DNA of 41,968 bases, taken from NCBI GenBank assembly GCA_013036995.1, contig JAAOXG010000071.1, positions 1 to 41,968 on the forward strand. Reading direction: 5' to 3'. A program made the position numbers and the translations under genes. Of the stretch, positions 1-7,958 are shown one piece after another (within the stretch, counting starts at the first letter, position 1; the number at the start of each line of letters is the position of its first letter). A model generated the notes under the pieces. The model was given only the letters and a program-made list of their open reading frames with translations. It was not told where the DNA came from and made no database searches. The stretch is from Lacrimispora defluvii. Its GTDB lineage: Bacteria > Bacillota > Clostridia > Lachnospirales > Lachnospiraceae.

Positions 1-169
1 CGTTTGCGTGATGGTATAGATGGTGTGTTTAGGGTATACTTGCTGTGGTCATTGTGCGATTTCGCTTTCTCTTGGTGTGTCGGGGAATATATTTGTGGAT
101 ATATGCCTTGTTTTTTGCTCTCCCCCCCCAGCCTCGCGCGTCCGCATCCTCAGATGGGTATAGAGGCCC

Positions 170-2506
170 TTACCCCCACCCCCCCCCCCCCCCGAAGGGG
201 GCTTGTACAGCCTTCACAAGGGGCATAGCTGGGATTTTAGGTGCTTCCATATAGGGGGATACGTTTGGACTTTTCACGCTGCCAAATGAGCGTATATTGA
301 GTTCTAGAAGAAAGTCCTCCATACCTTCCTGTTGGGCAAAGGGGAGGTAAATTTGATCCGGCAGTGCTATATTAAGCGCTTCCCTGAGATGCCCCTGTGC
401 TTCCAGATGTTTTCCATTGTTACGCTTGGCTATGGCGAGGAAGATGAGCTGGTACACTTGCTGCATCATGTGCTTTTTATTCCCGGATGGATTTCGGGAT
501 TCGTCGAGGGCAAGCTGGCAAATACCGTAAAACTCATTATACCGCTTTTCCATAAGCAAGAGCTTTAAGTAAAGCATTTGAGCATTGGGAACAACAGGAG
601 CATAAAGCACTCTTTTTATACTCTCCATATCGTAAAGCCACGGGGCTACATAATCTTTGATACCCAACAGGAGGCTTATGATCGACATGCAATGTTCCGC
701 CATACGCAAGATGTACCGGTTGGAATTTTCTTTCGTATAATCCTGGATATTCTTTATCGCTGCAAAGTAACCCCCCACATCTCCCCGTAAAATTGCAATA
801 CGGGATAGAACCAATTCTGCTGAGATACAAATACCGGTCTGCTGATAACTGCGGGCTTCGTAGAGCGCTTTATGACATAAAATTTCAGCCTCGTCATCTT
901 CGCCGCGCATAAGCATGGCTTCAGCCCTCATGATAATGTTGAAGCCGCTGCCATGTCCTTGGGTTAACTTGCAATATATGCTCGCACTTATATCTGCTTG
1001 TCTCAGCTCATTTTCCAGTTCACCGGATTCTCTCCAGTGCATATTTAAGACTGAGTTATACATCCATAGAGTATTAGTCCGGATAAGCGTAGAAGGTTTA
1101 CCTAAAAATTCAAGCGCTCTCTTAAAACCCTCTGTCGTTTTAGTAATATCATTAAGGTCTCCCAGAGTAGTCATGAGGATGTATTCACCTTTTATTCTCT
1201 GTAGTTCCTCCTGATTGAAATCCGCTTCGTTTTGAACAATTGAATCAAGCAGCTTATCCAGCTTTAGGTATGCATCAGTCTGTCCATTCATAAGTGCATA
1301 ATGTCCGAAAATTATCATAGTAAAAGGATATTTACGCAATATTTCATCGGGGCATTCTTTAATTATCGTAGCTATAAATTCCGATTGATTATTTTCTTTA
1401 TGTCTATCTAAATAATTATCGCGCCCGAAGGGTAAAGACAGAATAGCATCAAAATCCCTGACTTTATAAAAAAACTTTGATGCGGGGTAATACTGTGACA
1501 TTGCAGCACATGCGACCCCGGCTTTATGAATCACTTGCTTTTGATACTCCTTTGGCTTGTGGTGATGAAAGCGATTCAACACGTAGTCCCGCAGAATACT
1601 GTGTATGCTGTATAAATGCTGATCGGGGATATAGCGGATGAAATCATTATATTTGAGCAAGTGCTGGATGGCTTCAGGCAGTGTCTCTTTACCGGTCATG
1701 ATGGCTGCCTGGTGCACCGTAAAGCTATCCAGAACCGAAACCGATAACAGAAAATCTTCTTCTTCCTGCGTGAGCTTGTTCCAGATAGCGGTTTCCACCA
1801 ATTGCTCTATGTCCGTGTTAAGAGTGAATGAACCTGTTTCTATATAGTTTATTATTTGCAGACGAATGGCAGATACCCAGCCTTCGGTGCTCATGAATAT
1901 TTTTTCCAGCTCATCGTCAGTAAGGCGGATACCCTCCATGCGGAACAAGCTGGCAGTACCCTCCCTGTCAAAGAAAAATGACGATGCATCAATAGTATGA
2001 ATATGGTTGTTATGAATTGTAATTTGCTGTTTAGCCTCCAGTTGCTGGGTAATGAATATCATATGTAGATTGGGATTTCCATGCATGGAAAAAACGCTTA
2101 TCAACTCACGGGGAATATCGGAGTCGACAAGCTGGTAATTATCCACGATCAAATATGTTTCGGTTTGGCAGTGAACATCTCTGAGATATGTTGTCATATA
2201 GTACAAGGTATCAAGCGTGGGCATCTTTAATTTTTTGAGGGCATCAGCCACTTTATCATTCACGTTGGAAAGCAGATCGCAAATGCCCATCCACGCCATG
2301 GAAGTCGGCTCGCCCAGACAGGTATACCAGAATTCACAGGCACTTTGAGGGAGGTTTTCTTTTAAAAACTCCCTGACAGCCGTTGTTTTGCCAAAGCCGG
2401 ATGGCGCCTCCACGATGGTGAGGGGGTAATGCGGTATTTGGACAAGCTGCCTTTTGAGCTTGTCCGAAAAGTAATACATTTGTTGTTGATCCGATTTTTT
2501 GCGCAT
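170..2506 (-). CDS. MalT/LuxR-family (LAL) ATPase regulator, DNA-binding end missing
   Basis: Large signal-transduction ATPase of the MalT-like LuxR group. A Walker A motif (APSGFGKT, about residues 34-41) lies near the N-terminus, a Walker B-like LIVDNYQL follows near residue 120, then a winged-helix-like section and a long alpha-helical TPR-like region to about residue 740. Family members normally finish with a LuxR helix-turn-helix of about 65 residues. Here the protein stops at 778 aa in a Gly run made by the poly-G tract. I translated the 170 bases beyond it in all three frames and saw no LuxR HTH. Start chosen at 2506 because GGAGGA lies just upstream. It lies downstream of the small HTH gene at 2748 and is probably cotranscribed. 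Either a truncated or phase-variable regulator, or an assembly artefact at the homopolymer. Confidence 0.8.
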   Translation of the reverse strand: MRKKSDQQQMYYFSDKLKRQLVQIPHYPLTIVEAPSGFGKTTAVREFLKENLPQSACEFWYTCLGEPTSMAWMGICDLLSNVNDKVADALKKLKMPTLDTLYYMTTYLRDVHCQTETYLIVDNYQLVDSDIPRELISVFSMHGNPNLHMIFITQQLEAKQQITIHNNHIHTIDASSFFFDREGTASLFRMEGIRLTDDELEKIFMSTEGWVSAIRLQIINYIETGSFTLNTDIEQLVETAIWNKLTQEEEDFLLSVSVLDSFTVHQAAIMTGKETLPEAIQHLLKYNDFIRYIPDQHLYSIHSILRDYVLNRFHHHKPKEYQKQVIHKAGVACAAMSQYYPASKFFYKVRDFDAILSLPFGRDNYLDRHKENNQSEFIATIIKECPDEILRKYPFTMIIFGHYALMNGQTDAYLKLDKLLDSIVQNEADFNQEELQRIKGEYILMTTLGDLNDITKTTEGFKRALEFLGKPSTLIRTNTLWMYNSVLNMHWRESGELENELRQADISASIYCKLTQGHGSGFNIIMRAEAMLMRGEDDEAEILCHKALYEARSYQQTGICISAELVLSRIAILRGDVGGYFAAIKNIQDYTKENSNRYILRMAEHCMSIISLLLGIKDYVAPWLYDMESIKRVLYAPVVPNAQMLYLKLLLMEKRYNEFYGICQLALDESRNPSGNKKHMMQQVYQLIFLAIAKRNNGKHLEAQGHLREALNIALPDQIYLPFAQQEGMEDFLLELNIRSFGSVKSPNVSPYMEAPKIPAMPLVKAVQAPFGGGGGWG
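179..193. repeat. 15-bp poly-C (poly-G on minus strand) tract
   Basis: There are 15 consecutive C on the plus strand, with five more C at 173-177 and eight at 122-129. On the minus strand the tract encodes the Gly run that ends the MalT-like protein. With 15 G the frame reads Gly-Gly-Trp-Gly then TAA. A tract one base longer also stops after a few codons; one base shorter (or two longer) reads about 40 further codons. Tracts of this length are slippage-prone in vivo and error-prone in sequencing, so its true length is uncertain. Confidence 0.85.
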
Positions 2507-2568
2507 ATTAATTCCTCCATTATAATGGGGGAGACCATACCTATCCGTTTACAGCGCGGTGTAAGGAT

Positions 2569-2748
2569 TTATCTCTTTGATGGATTTCTCCGTGTATCCT
2601 GTGGTTTTGGAGCATCTTTCGGAATCAACCACAGATTACCTTTCTTCAATGCACCCTCGATCCGGCCCCGTGCGCAGTACAGCGTAACCATTCTACTCCC
2701 AATTCCCCACTTTTCTCCAGCTTCTTTTACTGTTAAGTAGTCCATCAT
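2569..2748 (-). CDS. Excisionase/MerR-like small HTH DNA-binding protein
   Basis: 59-aa protein starting MMDYLTVKEAGEKWGIG, the typical opening of excisionase-type winged HTH domains (an LTVKEAAEKWG-like first helix, then a turn, recognition helix and a GxxWLIP wing: KGNLWLIPKDA). It likely binds DNA as a small regulator or recombination directionality factor. The start at 2748 (or 2745) is preferred over the upstream in-frame start at 2790 because GGGAG sits 5-8 bases before it and the conserved domain begins there. It is followed after about 60 bases by the MalT-like gene on the same strand. No integrase is visible nearby, so a regulatory role is as likely as an excision role. Confidence 0.75.
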   Translation of the reverse strand: MMDYLTVKEAGEKWGIGSRMVTLYCARGRIEGALKKGNLWLIPKDAPKPQDTRRNPSKR

Positions 2749-2768
2749 TACATCTCCCACTATTGTAT

Positions 2769-2810
2769 ATTTTACCATAAAATTCGACATGTTTCAAGAA
2801 ATAGAAACAT
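2769..2810 (-). promoter_or_regulatory. Promoter and 7-bp inverted repeat upstream of the HTH/MalT-like genes
   Basis: On the minus strand a -35 TTGAAA (2792-2797) and -10 TAAAAT (2769-2774) are separated by exactly 17 bases. A perfect inverted repeat ATGTTTC/GAAACAT (2789-2795 and 2804-2810) covers the -35 box, a good position for a repressor or activator of the HTH-MalT-like transcript. Read by eye. Confidence 0.55.
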
Positions 2811-2945
2811 ACAAATCAACATAAACGGCCTTGTTTAATTTTATTATGTACAAGGCTGTTCACGAATATAAAATTCAAGCTTTTATCAAAATTTATAGTT
2901 TGAATAAAACGGGCAGTTTACTCCTGTCCGCTTGTTTTTCATGCT

Positions 2946-3296
2946 TCATCGGTTAATCTTTAAACGCCCGCGCATGCTTGTTTTGAGCATCTTTGCCATG
3001 TCTGAGATAACCCGGATCTCAAGCTCGTCGCAGTCGCTTATCGTTCTAGCGAGCTCGCCCTCAAACACAGCCTTGGCTTTGATGATGCTGTCGCAAACCA
3101 GCTCGTCCAATGAAACCCCAAGTGCGTTTGCGATCTTTACAAGCGAAGGGAGGCTTACCTTGGTGTTGCCGGTTTCGATATGGCTGGTATGGGTAGTGGA
3201 CAAACCTGCAAGCTCCGCCAGCCGCTCCTGGCTCATATTTAGCATAGAACGCACATCTTTGATCCGCGCGCCTATGGCTTCGTAATCTAAAATCAT
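2946..3296 (-). CDS. XRE-family transcriptional regulator
   Basis: 116-aa Cro/C1-type helix-turn-helix protein. Residues about 8-62 form the domain (IKDVRSMLNMSQERLAELAG, then a recognition helix with HIETGNTKVSLPSL and ALGVSLDEL). The C-terminal half is helical and ends basic. It is divergent from the SLOG gene at 3412, with a short shared intergenic region carrying palindromes, so it probably represses itself and perhaps the SLOG gene. The start at 3296 is supported by AAGGACGGTGAG upstream. Confidence 0.88.
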   Translation of the reverse strand: MILDYEAIGARIKDVRSMLNMSQERLAELAGLSTTHTSHIETGNTKVSLPSLVKIANALGVSLDELVCDSIIKAKAVFEGELARTISDCDELEIRVISDMAKMLKTSMRGRLKINR

Positions 3297-3314
3297 TTTA
3301 ACTCACCGTCCTTG

Positions 3315-3396
3315 ATTTAACTTAACACTTGTATTGTATGGTCATGTGACTTACAATGTAACGGCGTGTATGCACATCACGACCGCTAAGTTAAAT
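3315..3396. promoter_or_regulatory. Divergent promoter region with nested palindromes
   Basis: Between the XRE and SLOG genes a perfect 10-bp inverted repeat ATTTAACTTA (3315-3324)/TAAGTTAAAT (3387-3396) flanks a smaller palindrome TTACAATGTAA (3351-3361). A plus-strand promoter candidate is TTGTAT (3329-3334), 17-base spacer, TACAAT (3352-3357), whose -10 overlaps the inner palindrome. A plausible operator set for the divergent XRE protein. Confidence 0.45.
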
Positions 3397-3411
3397 TAAG
3401 AGGTGAAAAAT

Positions 3412-3957
3412 ATGCTAACTATTTCCTGTGCTTTTACAGGACAACATCCTATGCGCTTTCCATTCGGTTACGATGAGGAGGACGAGCTGTGTCTGCGTAT
3501 CAAAAATGCCATGCTTCTGCAGATCCTCGCTCTCTATCAAAACGGGGTAACGGATTTTTATTCGGATTGTGAGGTCGGGGCCTCCATGTGGGGAGCGGAG
3601 CTGATACTCGGGCTTATGGAGAAATACCCACAGATCCAGTTGTTCTGCATATTGCCGTATGAAGAACAGGCAAAAAAATGGACGCCTGAGCAACGGGAGC
3701 GGTATTATACCATCCTTGAAAAAAGCACCTATAACGGCCTGATCAGCACCCGGTACACCGGGGATTGCCGTTCCCGCTGCAACCGTTATCTCGTGGATCA
3801 CGCCGGTTTCGTGATTGCAGTCTACGAAAATTGCGAGGCGCCGCAGCTTGAGCCTGCCGCCCATTTTATCTCATACGCCAGAAAAAGAGGACGGGGAATC
3901 ATCACGATTGATCCCGATACTGCTTTTGTTACCCCTATTACCCTGCAAGTGGAATGA
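3412..3957 (+). CDS. SLOG-family protein (DUF1273/YpsA-like)
   Basis: 181-aa protein opening with MLTISCAFTGQHP, close to the CAFTGHRP start of DUF1273/YpsA proteins of the SLOG (LOG/Smf) Rossmann superfamily, thought to bind nucleotides or nucleotide-derived ligands. A second family feature is the acidic segment FYSDCEVGASMWGAE with G-x-D/E residues near 45-60. ATG 3412 is preferred to the GTG at 3403 because AGAGGTG sits 6-7 bases before it and the conserved strand begins there. Divergently arranged with the XRE regulator. Small SLOG proteins are common beside XRE genes in Clostridial mobile elements; substrate unknown. Confidence 0.8.
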   Translation: MLTISCAFTGQHPMRFPFGYDEEDELCLRIKNAMLLQILALYQNGVTDFYSDCEVGASMWGAELILGLMEKYPQIQLFCILPYEEQAKKWTPEQRERYYTILEKSTYNGLISTRYTGDCRSRCNRYLVDHAGFVIAVYENCEAPQLEPAAHFISYARKRGRGIITIDPDTAFVTPITLQVE

Positions 3958-3986
3958 CTTTTTTCTTTTTCTGTCGTTGAGGATTC

Positions 3987-4025
3987 TTAGAGTGAGAAGT
4001 TTACCTTGATGGTTCATTATGAACC
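3987..4025. repeat. Copy A of a 36-39 bp direct repeat with palindromic core
   Basis: TTAGAGTGAGA (3987-3997) is followed by the palindrome GGTTCATTATGAACC (4011-4025). The same arrangement recurs in the same orientation at 13251-13286 with a spacer three bases shorter. The minus strand of both copies reads VH(N/C)EP..R..TSHSKN, so the repeat may derive from a shared coding tail rather than a binding site. Confidence 0.6.
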
Positions 4026-4227
4026 CTTTTAATATCGTCAGGCAGATAATTATCCACCATACGCAGGCTGGCCGCGTAATCAAAGCGTTTACTAAGTCTC
4101 TTTGCGAGCTTCTGCACATTCATCATCGTCGCGCCTGTAAGATTGCCATAAGTACCGGTGACAAGGTATACTCGCAGTCCCACTGCACCTTTTCAAGAAG
4201 CAGAAAAGAAAAGAGCCTCCGTGGAAG
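4001..4227 (-). pseudogene. 3' part of a decayed gene (flavodoxin-like), interrupted by the IS3 element
   Basis: The minus strand encodes RVYLVTGTYGNLTGATMM followed by a helix and SLRMVDNYLP, which resembles the glycine-rich loop and the MPDNYxP segment of flavodoxin-like/EFR1 proteins. If the IS is removed with one copy of the AAG duplication, the same reading frame continues into 5515-5605 with only one stop (TGA, about 4198) in between, so both parts belonged to one gene. No usable start or complete domain remains. The flavodoxin reading is moderate; the interruption is clear. Confidence 0.55.
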
Positions 4228-4263
4228 TGAAGTAGACCCCGAAAAATAGACATTGAGAAAAAG

Positions 4264-4297
4264 CCCCCTGTCGTAGGATAATTAATACGACAGGGGG
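4264..4297 (+). promoter_or_regulatory. Hairpin sequestering the orfA ribosome binding site
   Basis: CCCCCTGTCGTA (4264-4275) pairs perfectly with TACGACAGGGGG (4286-4297) over 12 bp with a 10-base loop. The right arm holds AGGGGG, the only Shine-Dalgarno-like sequence before orfA at 4307. A transcript entering from outside the IS would fold this hairpin and hide the site, the control known from several insertion sequences against read-through activation of transposase. Confidence 0.55.
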
Positions 4298-4306
4298 TAG
4301 TTACAT

Positions 4307-4603
4307 ATGAGCAGAAAATATACACACATAATGCAGATAGAAGATAAAATACTCAATCTTGACAAGGCAGGTAAAACAAGGCGAGAGATAGCGGAAGCGC
4401 TTGGATTAACACTAAAACAAATAAGGAATTGGGTAAACAGATATAACAAGCGGCAGGATAAAGGCATTACAGTTCCGAAAAGAAAGGGGCGCCCACGGAA
4501 AAATCCGATGACCAAGGAGCATGAAATGACGCTTCGTATCAAGGAGCTTGAACGTGAAGTTGCACTATACAAGTCTTTTCTTCACGCTGCTGGAAGGATG
4601 TGA
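4307..4603 (+). CDS. IS3-family transposase OrfA
   Basis: 98-aa OrfA protein with a helix-turn-helix (EDKILNLDKAGKTRREIAEA, then LGLTLKQIRNWVNRYNKR) for recognition of the terminal repeats, a basic stretch (KRKGRPRK), and a C-terminal leucine-zipper-like helix (MTLRIKELEREVALYKSFL) for multimerisation with OrfB. It ends ATGTGA, where its stop overlaps the GTG of orfB in the -1 frame. The 12-bp hairpin at 4264-4297 covers its ribosome binding site. Confidence 0.92.
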   Translation: MSRKYTHIMQIEDKILNLDKAGKTRREIAEALGLTLKQIRNWVNRYNKRQDKGITVPKRKGRPRKNPMTKEHEMTLRIKELEREVALYKSFLHAAGRM

Positions 4604-5451
4604 GACCATCGGTAAAATATGCAGCAATACACGCTAACAAGGACAAGTATCCAATATCATTCATGTGCAGCTTCTTTCAGGTTTCTCGCAGTGGGTATTA
4701 CGTCTGGCTTAATCGACAGGGAGACCGAGATAAAGACGAGATTATCGGCAATCTAATCAAGGAGTGCCAGGATAAATCAAACAAGACGTATGGATACCGA
4801 CGCGTCAAGCTGTGGCTACTGAGGCAGACCGGTTTGGTCATTAATCATAAAGCTGTATTGAGATTGATGCGAAAGTATAATCTTCAGGCAGAAATCCGCC
4901 GACGCCGCCCTCTTTACCTAAGACAAAATAAAATGAAAACCTACGAGAACAGGCTCAGCAGAAATTTCACCGCAAACAAACCGAATGAAAAGTGGGTAAC
5001 AGATATCAGTTACATACATACTGATCAGGGCGTGCTTTATCTGTCTATGATCAAAGATCTGTACGATAACTATATAGTTGCTTATGAGACCGGCACCGCG
5101 CAGGATCAAACGTTAGTGCATCGAACAATCCATAAAGCAAAAAAGGAGGTCGCTGATGGACTGATACTCCACAGCGACCAAGGCTCTCAATACGCTTCCA
5201 CAGAGTATTTTGAGTTAACTAAACACTATTCCATCTTGCCATCCATGTCAAGAGCTGGAACACCTCTCGATAATTCTCCAGCTGAATGTTTCTTTAGCAT
5301 TCTTAAAACGGAGTGCATCTATCGACATAAAATTCGTTCTATCTCACAAGCGCGTAAACTCATTAATGAGTACATTCACTTCTACAATTTTGAACGTATT
5401 CAATTAAAAACTAAGCTGACACCGTATGAAAAACGGTGCCAGCTCGCGTAA
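4600..5451 (+). CDS. IS3-family transposase OrfB (DDE integrase core)
   Basis: 283-aa catalytic subunit. An HTH_21-like N-terminal part (FQVSRSGYYVWLNRQ, TYGYRRVKLWL) precedes the rve integrase core. The DDE triad is visible: Asp in WVTDISYIHT, Asp in LILHSDQGSQYAS, and Glu in TPLDNSPAECFFSILKTE. Length and motifs match intact family members. Starting at the GTG in ATGTGA it is translationally coupled to orfA; alternatively a -1 frameshift in the 4557-4600 overlap produces OrfAB, the usual active transposase. I saw no strong A6G slippery site, so the mechanism is undecided. Confidence 0.93.
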   Translation: MRPSVKYAAIHANKDKYPISFMCSFFQVSRSGYYVWLNRQGDRDKDEIIGNLIKECQDKSNKTYGYRRVKLWLLRQTGLVINHKAVLRLMRKYNLQAEIRRRRPLYLRQNKMKTYENRLSRNFTANKPNEKWVTDISYIHTDQGVLYLSMIKDLYDNYIVAYETGTAQDQTLVHRTIHKAKKEVADGLILHSDQGSQYASTEYFELTKHYSILPSMSRAGTPLDNSPAECFFSILKTECIYRHKIRSISQARKLINEYIHFYNFERIQLKTKLTPYEKRCQLA

Positions 5452-5511
5452 TCCTTAGATTTTCTGCGATAGGACTTTTCTTTATTTGTCTAATTGTCTG
5501 GGTTCAGTCTA

Positions 5512-5605
5512 AAGCTCTTTCCGCTTTGATTTTTTCAAAAAATTTATGTTTTCTTTCAAAAGAGATGCTCGCCACCGGGTAAACATCAAGCACTAATAAA
5601 GCTTT
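5512..5605 (-). pseudogene. 5' part of the IS-interrupted decayed gene
   Basis: Minus-strand reading gives VYPVASISFERKHKFFEKIK then AERASTEALFFSAS and a stop, in frame with the fragment at 4001-4227 once the IS is removed. An upstream TAG (5606-5608) closes the frame, so the gene was degraded independently of the IS. I do not recognise this N-terminal part. Confidence 0.45.
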
Positions 5606-5714
5606 CTATATTAGCATAATTGAAAACATAGCGACAAATCGGTATAATTTAGTTAGCCCCCAATCATTTATGTTATGGGAAATAGCTCGTGGTAGCGCAA
5701 GATAGTGAAATGCT

Positions 5715-5733
5715 GAAAAGCAATATGCTTTTC
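5715..5733. other. Hairpin upstream of the GNAT gene
   Basis: GAAAAGCA/TGCTTTTC form a perfect 8-bp stem with a 3-base loop, with weaker pairing continuing outward. It lies about 85 bases before the acetyltransferase start in an otherwise featureless stretch (5606-5817). No U-tract; a regulatory or spurious structure. Confidence 0.3.
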
Positions 5734-5817
5734 ACAGTATTGGGATAATGAGTACCAAGTCCTATGTATATAAATGAATGGTGCGATTACTAAAGGTAAA
5801 AGATTGGATGGTGTATT

Positions 5818-6261
5818 TTGGAGATAAAAAGTATTTGCGAAAACAAAAAGCAGTTTCTGGATTTACTCTTGTTAGCTGATGAACAAGAATCCATGATAGA
5901 CAAATATTTAGAGCGAGGGGATCTTTTTGCCTTATATGATAGCGAATTGAAAAGCGTGTGCGTAGTTACACGGGAAAGTGATGATGTATGTGAGCTAAAA
6001 AACATAGCCACTTATGAAAAATGGCATGGTAATGGGTATGGCAGCAAACTTTTGCATTACATTTTTTCACATTACAAAGGCAAGTACACGACTATGATTG
6101 TGGGAACAGGTGACAGCCCATGGATATTACGGTTTTACGAAAAAAACGGTTTTAGGATTTCGCATAGGCTTAAGGGCTTTTTCATAGACAATTATGACCA
6201 CCCAATGTTTGATAACGGTATTCAATTAGTGGATATGATTTATTTGAGTAAGGCTCTATAA
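5818..6261 (+). CDS. GNAT-family N-acetyltransferase
   Basis: 147-aa protein with a GNAT fold. The acetyl-CoA loop is seen as [16 protein letters not shown] (a Q/RxxGxG/A-like motif with N-G-Y-G), preceded by the beta-strand ELKNIATY and followed by FYEKNGFRI, the usual tail where an aromatic residue closes the CoA site. It would transfer an acetyl group from acetyl-CoA to an amine on a small molecule or protein; the substrate cannot be told. A TTG start is implied at 5818, before GAGATAAAAAG; no later Met preserves the N-terminal strand. Low GC compared with the operon that follows, consistent with separate acquisition. Confidence 0.85.
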   Translation: MEIKSICENKKQFLDLLLLADEQESMIDKYLERGDLFALYDSELKSVCVVTRESDDVCELKNIATYEKWHGNGYGSKLLHYIFSHYKGKYTTMIVGTGDSPWILRFYEKNGFRISHRLKGFFIDNYDHPMFDNGIQLVDMIYLSKAL

Positions 6262-6416
6262 CTTAGTCAACATTCTTACCCAAAGGCGCGGAAACGCATT
6301 ATCATAATAATGGGGATATGTCAAATTCTAATTTGAAGTGTAGATTGTTTATATAATGCAATGCAAAGCAGGGTTATACTGAATGCGCTGTCAGGTGAAA
6401 TATTAGTTAAGAAGTC

Positions 6417-6446
6417 AAAAAAGCAGATTGCACTTGATCTGCAATC
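6417..6446 (-). terminator. Rho-independent terminator of the MarR-headed operon
   Basis: On the minus strand GATTGCA pairs with TGCAATC (6426-6446, 7-base loop), followed by TGC and six T (6417-6422 as A on plus). It lies just past the stop of the serine hydrolase gene. Confidence 0.75.
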
Positions 6447-6461
6447 AAAATAATCCAAGAT

Positions 6462-7958
6462 TTAGCCTGCATCTATTTCGTCAACGCGCGGGAATAGCGC
6501 CGACAACAGCAGAACAATCGCATATGCGCACACGGAAATGCCCAGCCACACGGAAGCTGCAGGGAAGATAGACGATATAAACAGATATTTTTGATTAACG
6601 CACCACAACAAACCTACCAGCATGAAAATAGTGATTCCAAGCTGTGCTATGCGCGGCATATCTGTGCGGACGGGTCGCAATGGGGTAAGATTGAGGCTAC
6701 CACTTGCTAAACGAATACCCATCCTTATTACCTGAATGAGGGCAGTTGCGCAAACCAACCCGACCAACGCCCATAAACTACATTCGCCCCAAAGAATGCT
6801 CGCCATTCCGGGCGCGGAAAAACCACACCAGCGTGCCCACCCATTCAGTACGCCGGCGATGAATGGCCAGCTCCGCTGGCTGTTTGTCAGAATTACAATT
6901 GCGTCACCCGTTTCGGGAACCGCGTGAAAATGACTCATCCAGCCGGTTCCCTGCCCACCGTGTGACACCGCCAATTCTCCGCTCGAAAACCGTTCGATAT
7001 AATGCCCAAATCCATAAGCGTCGAACACCATGCCATATATCCCAAGCCGCTCAGCCTGTGGAGCATAAAGCTGTTCAATGCCAGCGCTCGTGAGTATCTG
7101 TTGTTTGGAAAAGGCAGGCATTCCTGAGATACATAATCGGGCGATGTCTTCCGCAGTGGCGAGCAGCCCGCCCGACGCCCTTTCCGCGTAACGGTAGGGC
7201 AAAACCAGCTTTCCGTCCAGCGTATACCCCAACGGCACGGCGGCAAGGGCCTCTGTGCTCCATTCAAAGCTCGAATGATTCATGCCGAGGGGAGAGAGAA
7301 TCTCATTTTTCATGTATTCAGCAAAGTCTCTTCCCGTAACTTCCTCAATCAGCAGCTCCAGCAGGTTATATCCGACATTAGAATAAGAAAAGCCTTTCCC
7401 TGGTGCCTGAAACAAAGTTGCCGAACGGGTCAGACTTTCTTTAAGGGACGGCGCCGGTTCATCCGGCGCGTAAAGCGCGAAGACATCTCCCAGCGGCAAG
7501 CCGGCTGTGTGGCAGAGCAACCGTCGTACCGTCACATCGTCCGGCGAGTAGACTGAAGCGGGGAGCTTCCAATCCTTGATATACTTTTCAACAGGATCAT
7601 CCAGGTTCAGTCTTCCTTCTTCCGCCAGCTTCAGGACGGCCAATGCCGTAACCGATTTAGAGATGGACTGGACGCGCATTGGCATATCGATTGTCATTTT
7701 GCGGCCAGCTTCCCGGTCTGCATCGCCATAGGCCATTGTATATACAATCTGCTCATTCTGCACAAGTGCGATATTAACGCCTGGAATCCCGTATCGCTGC
7801 ATCAGCTTCGGGATTCTTGCATCCAGAAAGGCCGTGTATTCCTCTGCCGGGGAATTCGGCCTTATCTTTCTGTCCGGCAGAACCAGCGCAAGCGCGGATA
7901 CGGCGAAGAAGCCGACAGTAAAGGCGGCGAGTATGAGGATGTGTATGGTTCTCTTCAT
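6462..7958 (-). CDS. Serine beta-lactamase-like hydrolase with membrane C-terminus
   Basis: 498-aa exported serine hydrolase of the class C beta-lactamase/penicillin-binding-protein-like family. An N-terminal signal/anchor helix (residues about 5-27) is followed by the catalytic domain: SISK (SxxK, residues 98-101), YSN (192-194, the YxN motif) and a HGGQGTG motif in place of KTG near residue 350. The C-terminal about 120 residues hold three to four hydrophobic helices, so the enzyme is membrane-tethered outside the cell. Start at 7958 because the ATG overlaps the stop of the preceding gene (ATGA) and the signal sequence begins there; the longer frame to 8108 overlaps that gene. Last gene of the MarR operon. 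Substrate unknown; this fold includes esterases and peptidases as well as lactamases. Confidence 0.87.
   Translation of the reverse strand: MKRTIHILILAAFTVGFFAVSALALVLPDRKIRPNSPAEEYTAFLDARIPKLMQRYGIPGVNIALVQNEQIVYTMAYGDADREAGRKMTIDMPMRVQSISKSVTALAVLKLAEEGRLNLDDPVEKYIKDWKLPASVYSPDDVTVRRLLCHTAGLPLGDVFALYAPDEPAPSLKESLTRSATLFQAPGKGFSYSNVGYNLLELLIEEVTGRDFAEYMKNEILSPLGMNHSSFEWSTEALAAVPLGYTLDGKLVLPYRYAERASGGLLATAEDIARLCISGMPAFSKQQILTSAGIEQLYAPQAERLGIYGMVFDAYGFGHYIERFSSGELAVSHGGQGTGWMSHFHAVPETGDAIVILTNSQRSWPFIAGVLNGWARWCGFSAPGMASILWGECSLWALVGLVCATALIQVIRMGIRLASGSLNLTPLRPVRTDMPRIAQLGITIFMLVGLLWCVNQKYLFISSIFPAASVWLGISVCAYAIVLLLSALFPRVDEIDAG

Larger units (their letters stand above)
4228..5511 (+). mobile_element. 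Complete IS3-family insertion sequence with AAG target duplication
   Basis: 1284-bp element with imperfect inverted repeats: left end TGAAGTAGACCCCGAAAAAT (4228 onward), right end read inward TAGACTGAACCCAGACAATT (5511 downward); 17 of the first 25 positions match without gaps. It is flanked by a 3-bp direct repeat AAG at 4225-4227 and 5512-5514, the usual duplication size for IS3 family members. It carries overlapping orfA (4307-4603) and orfB (4600-5451). Both ends and both frames look intact, so it may still be mobile. Confidence 0.9.

Noticed and set aside
2569-2748. Excisionase of the ICE
   Set aside because: No integrase is in the window and the gene is linked to a MalT-like regulator, so a directionality role for the downstream element is not supported.
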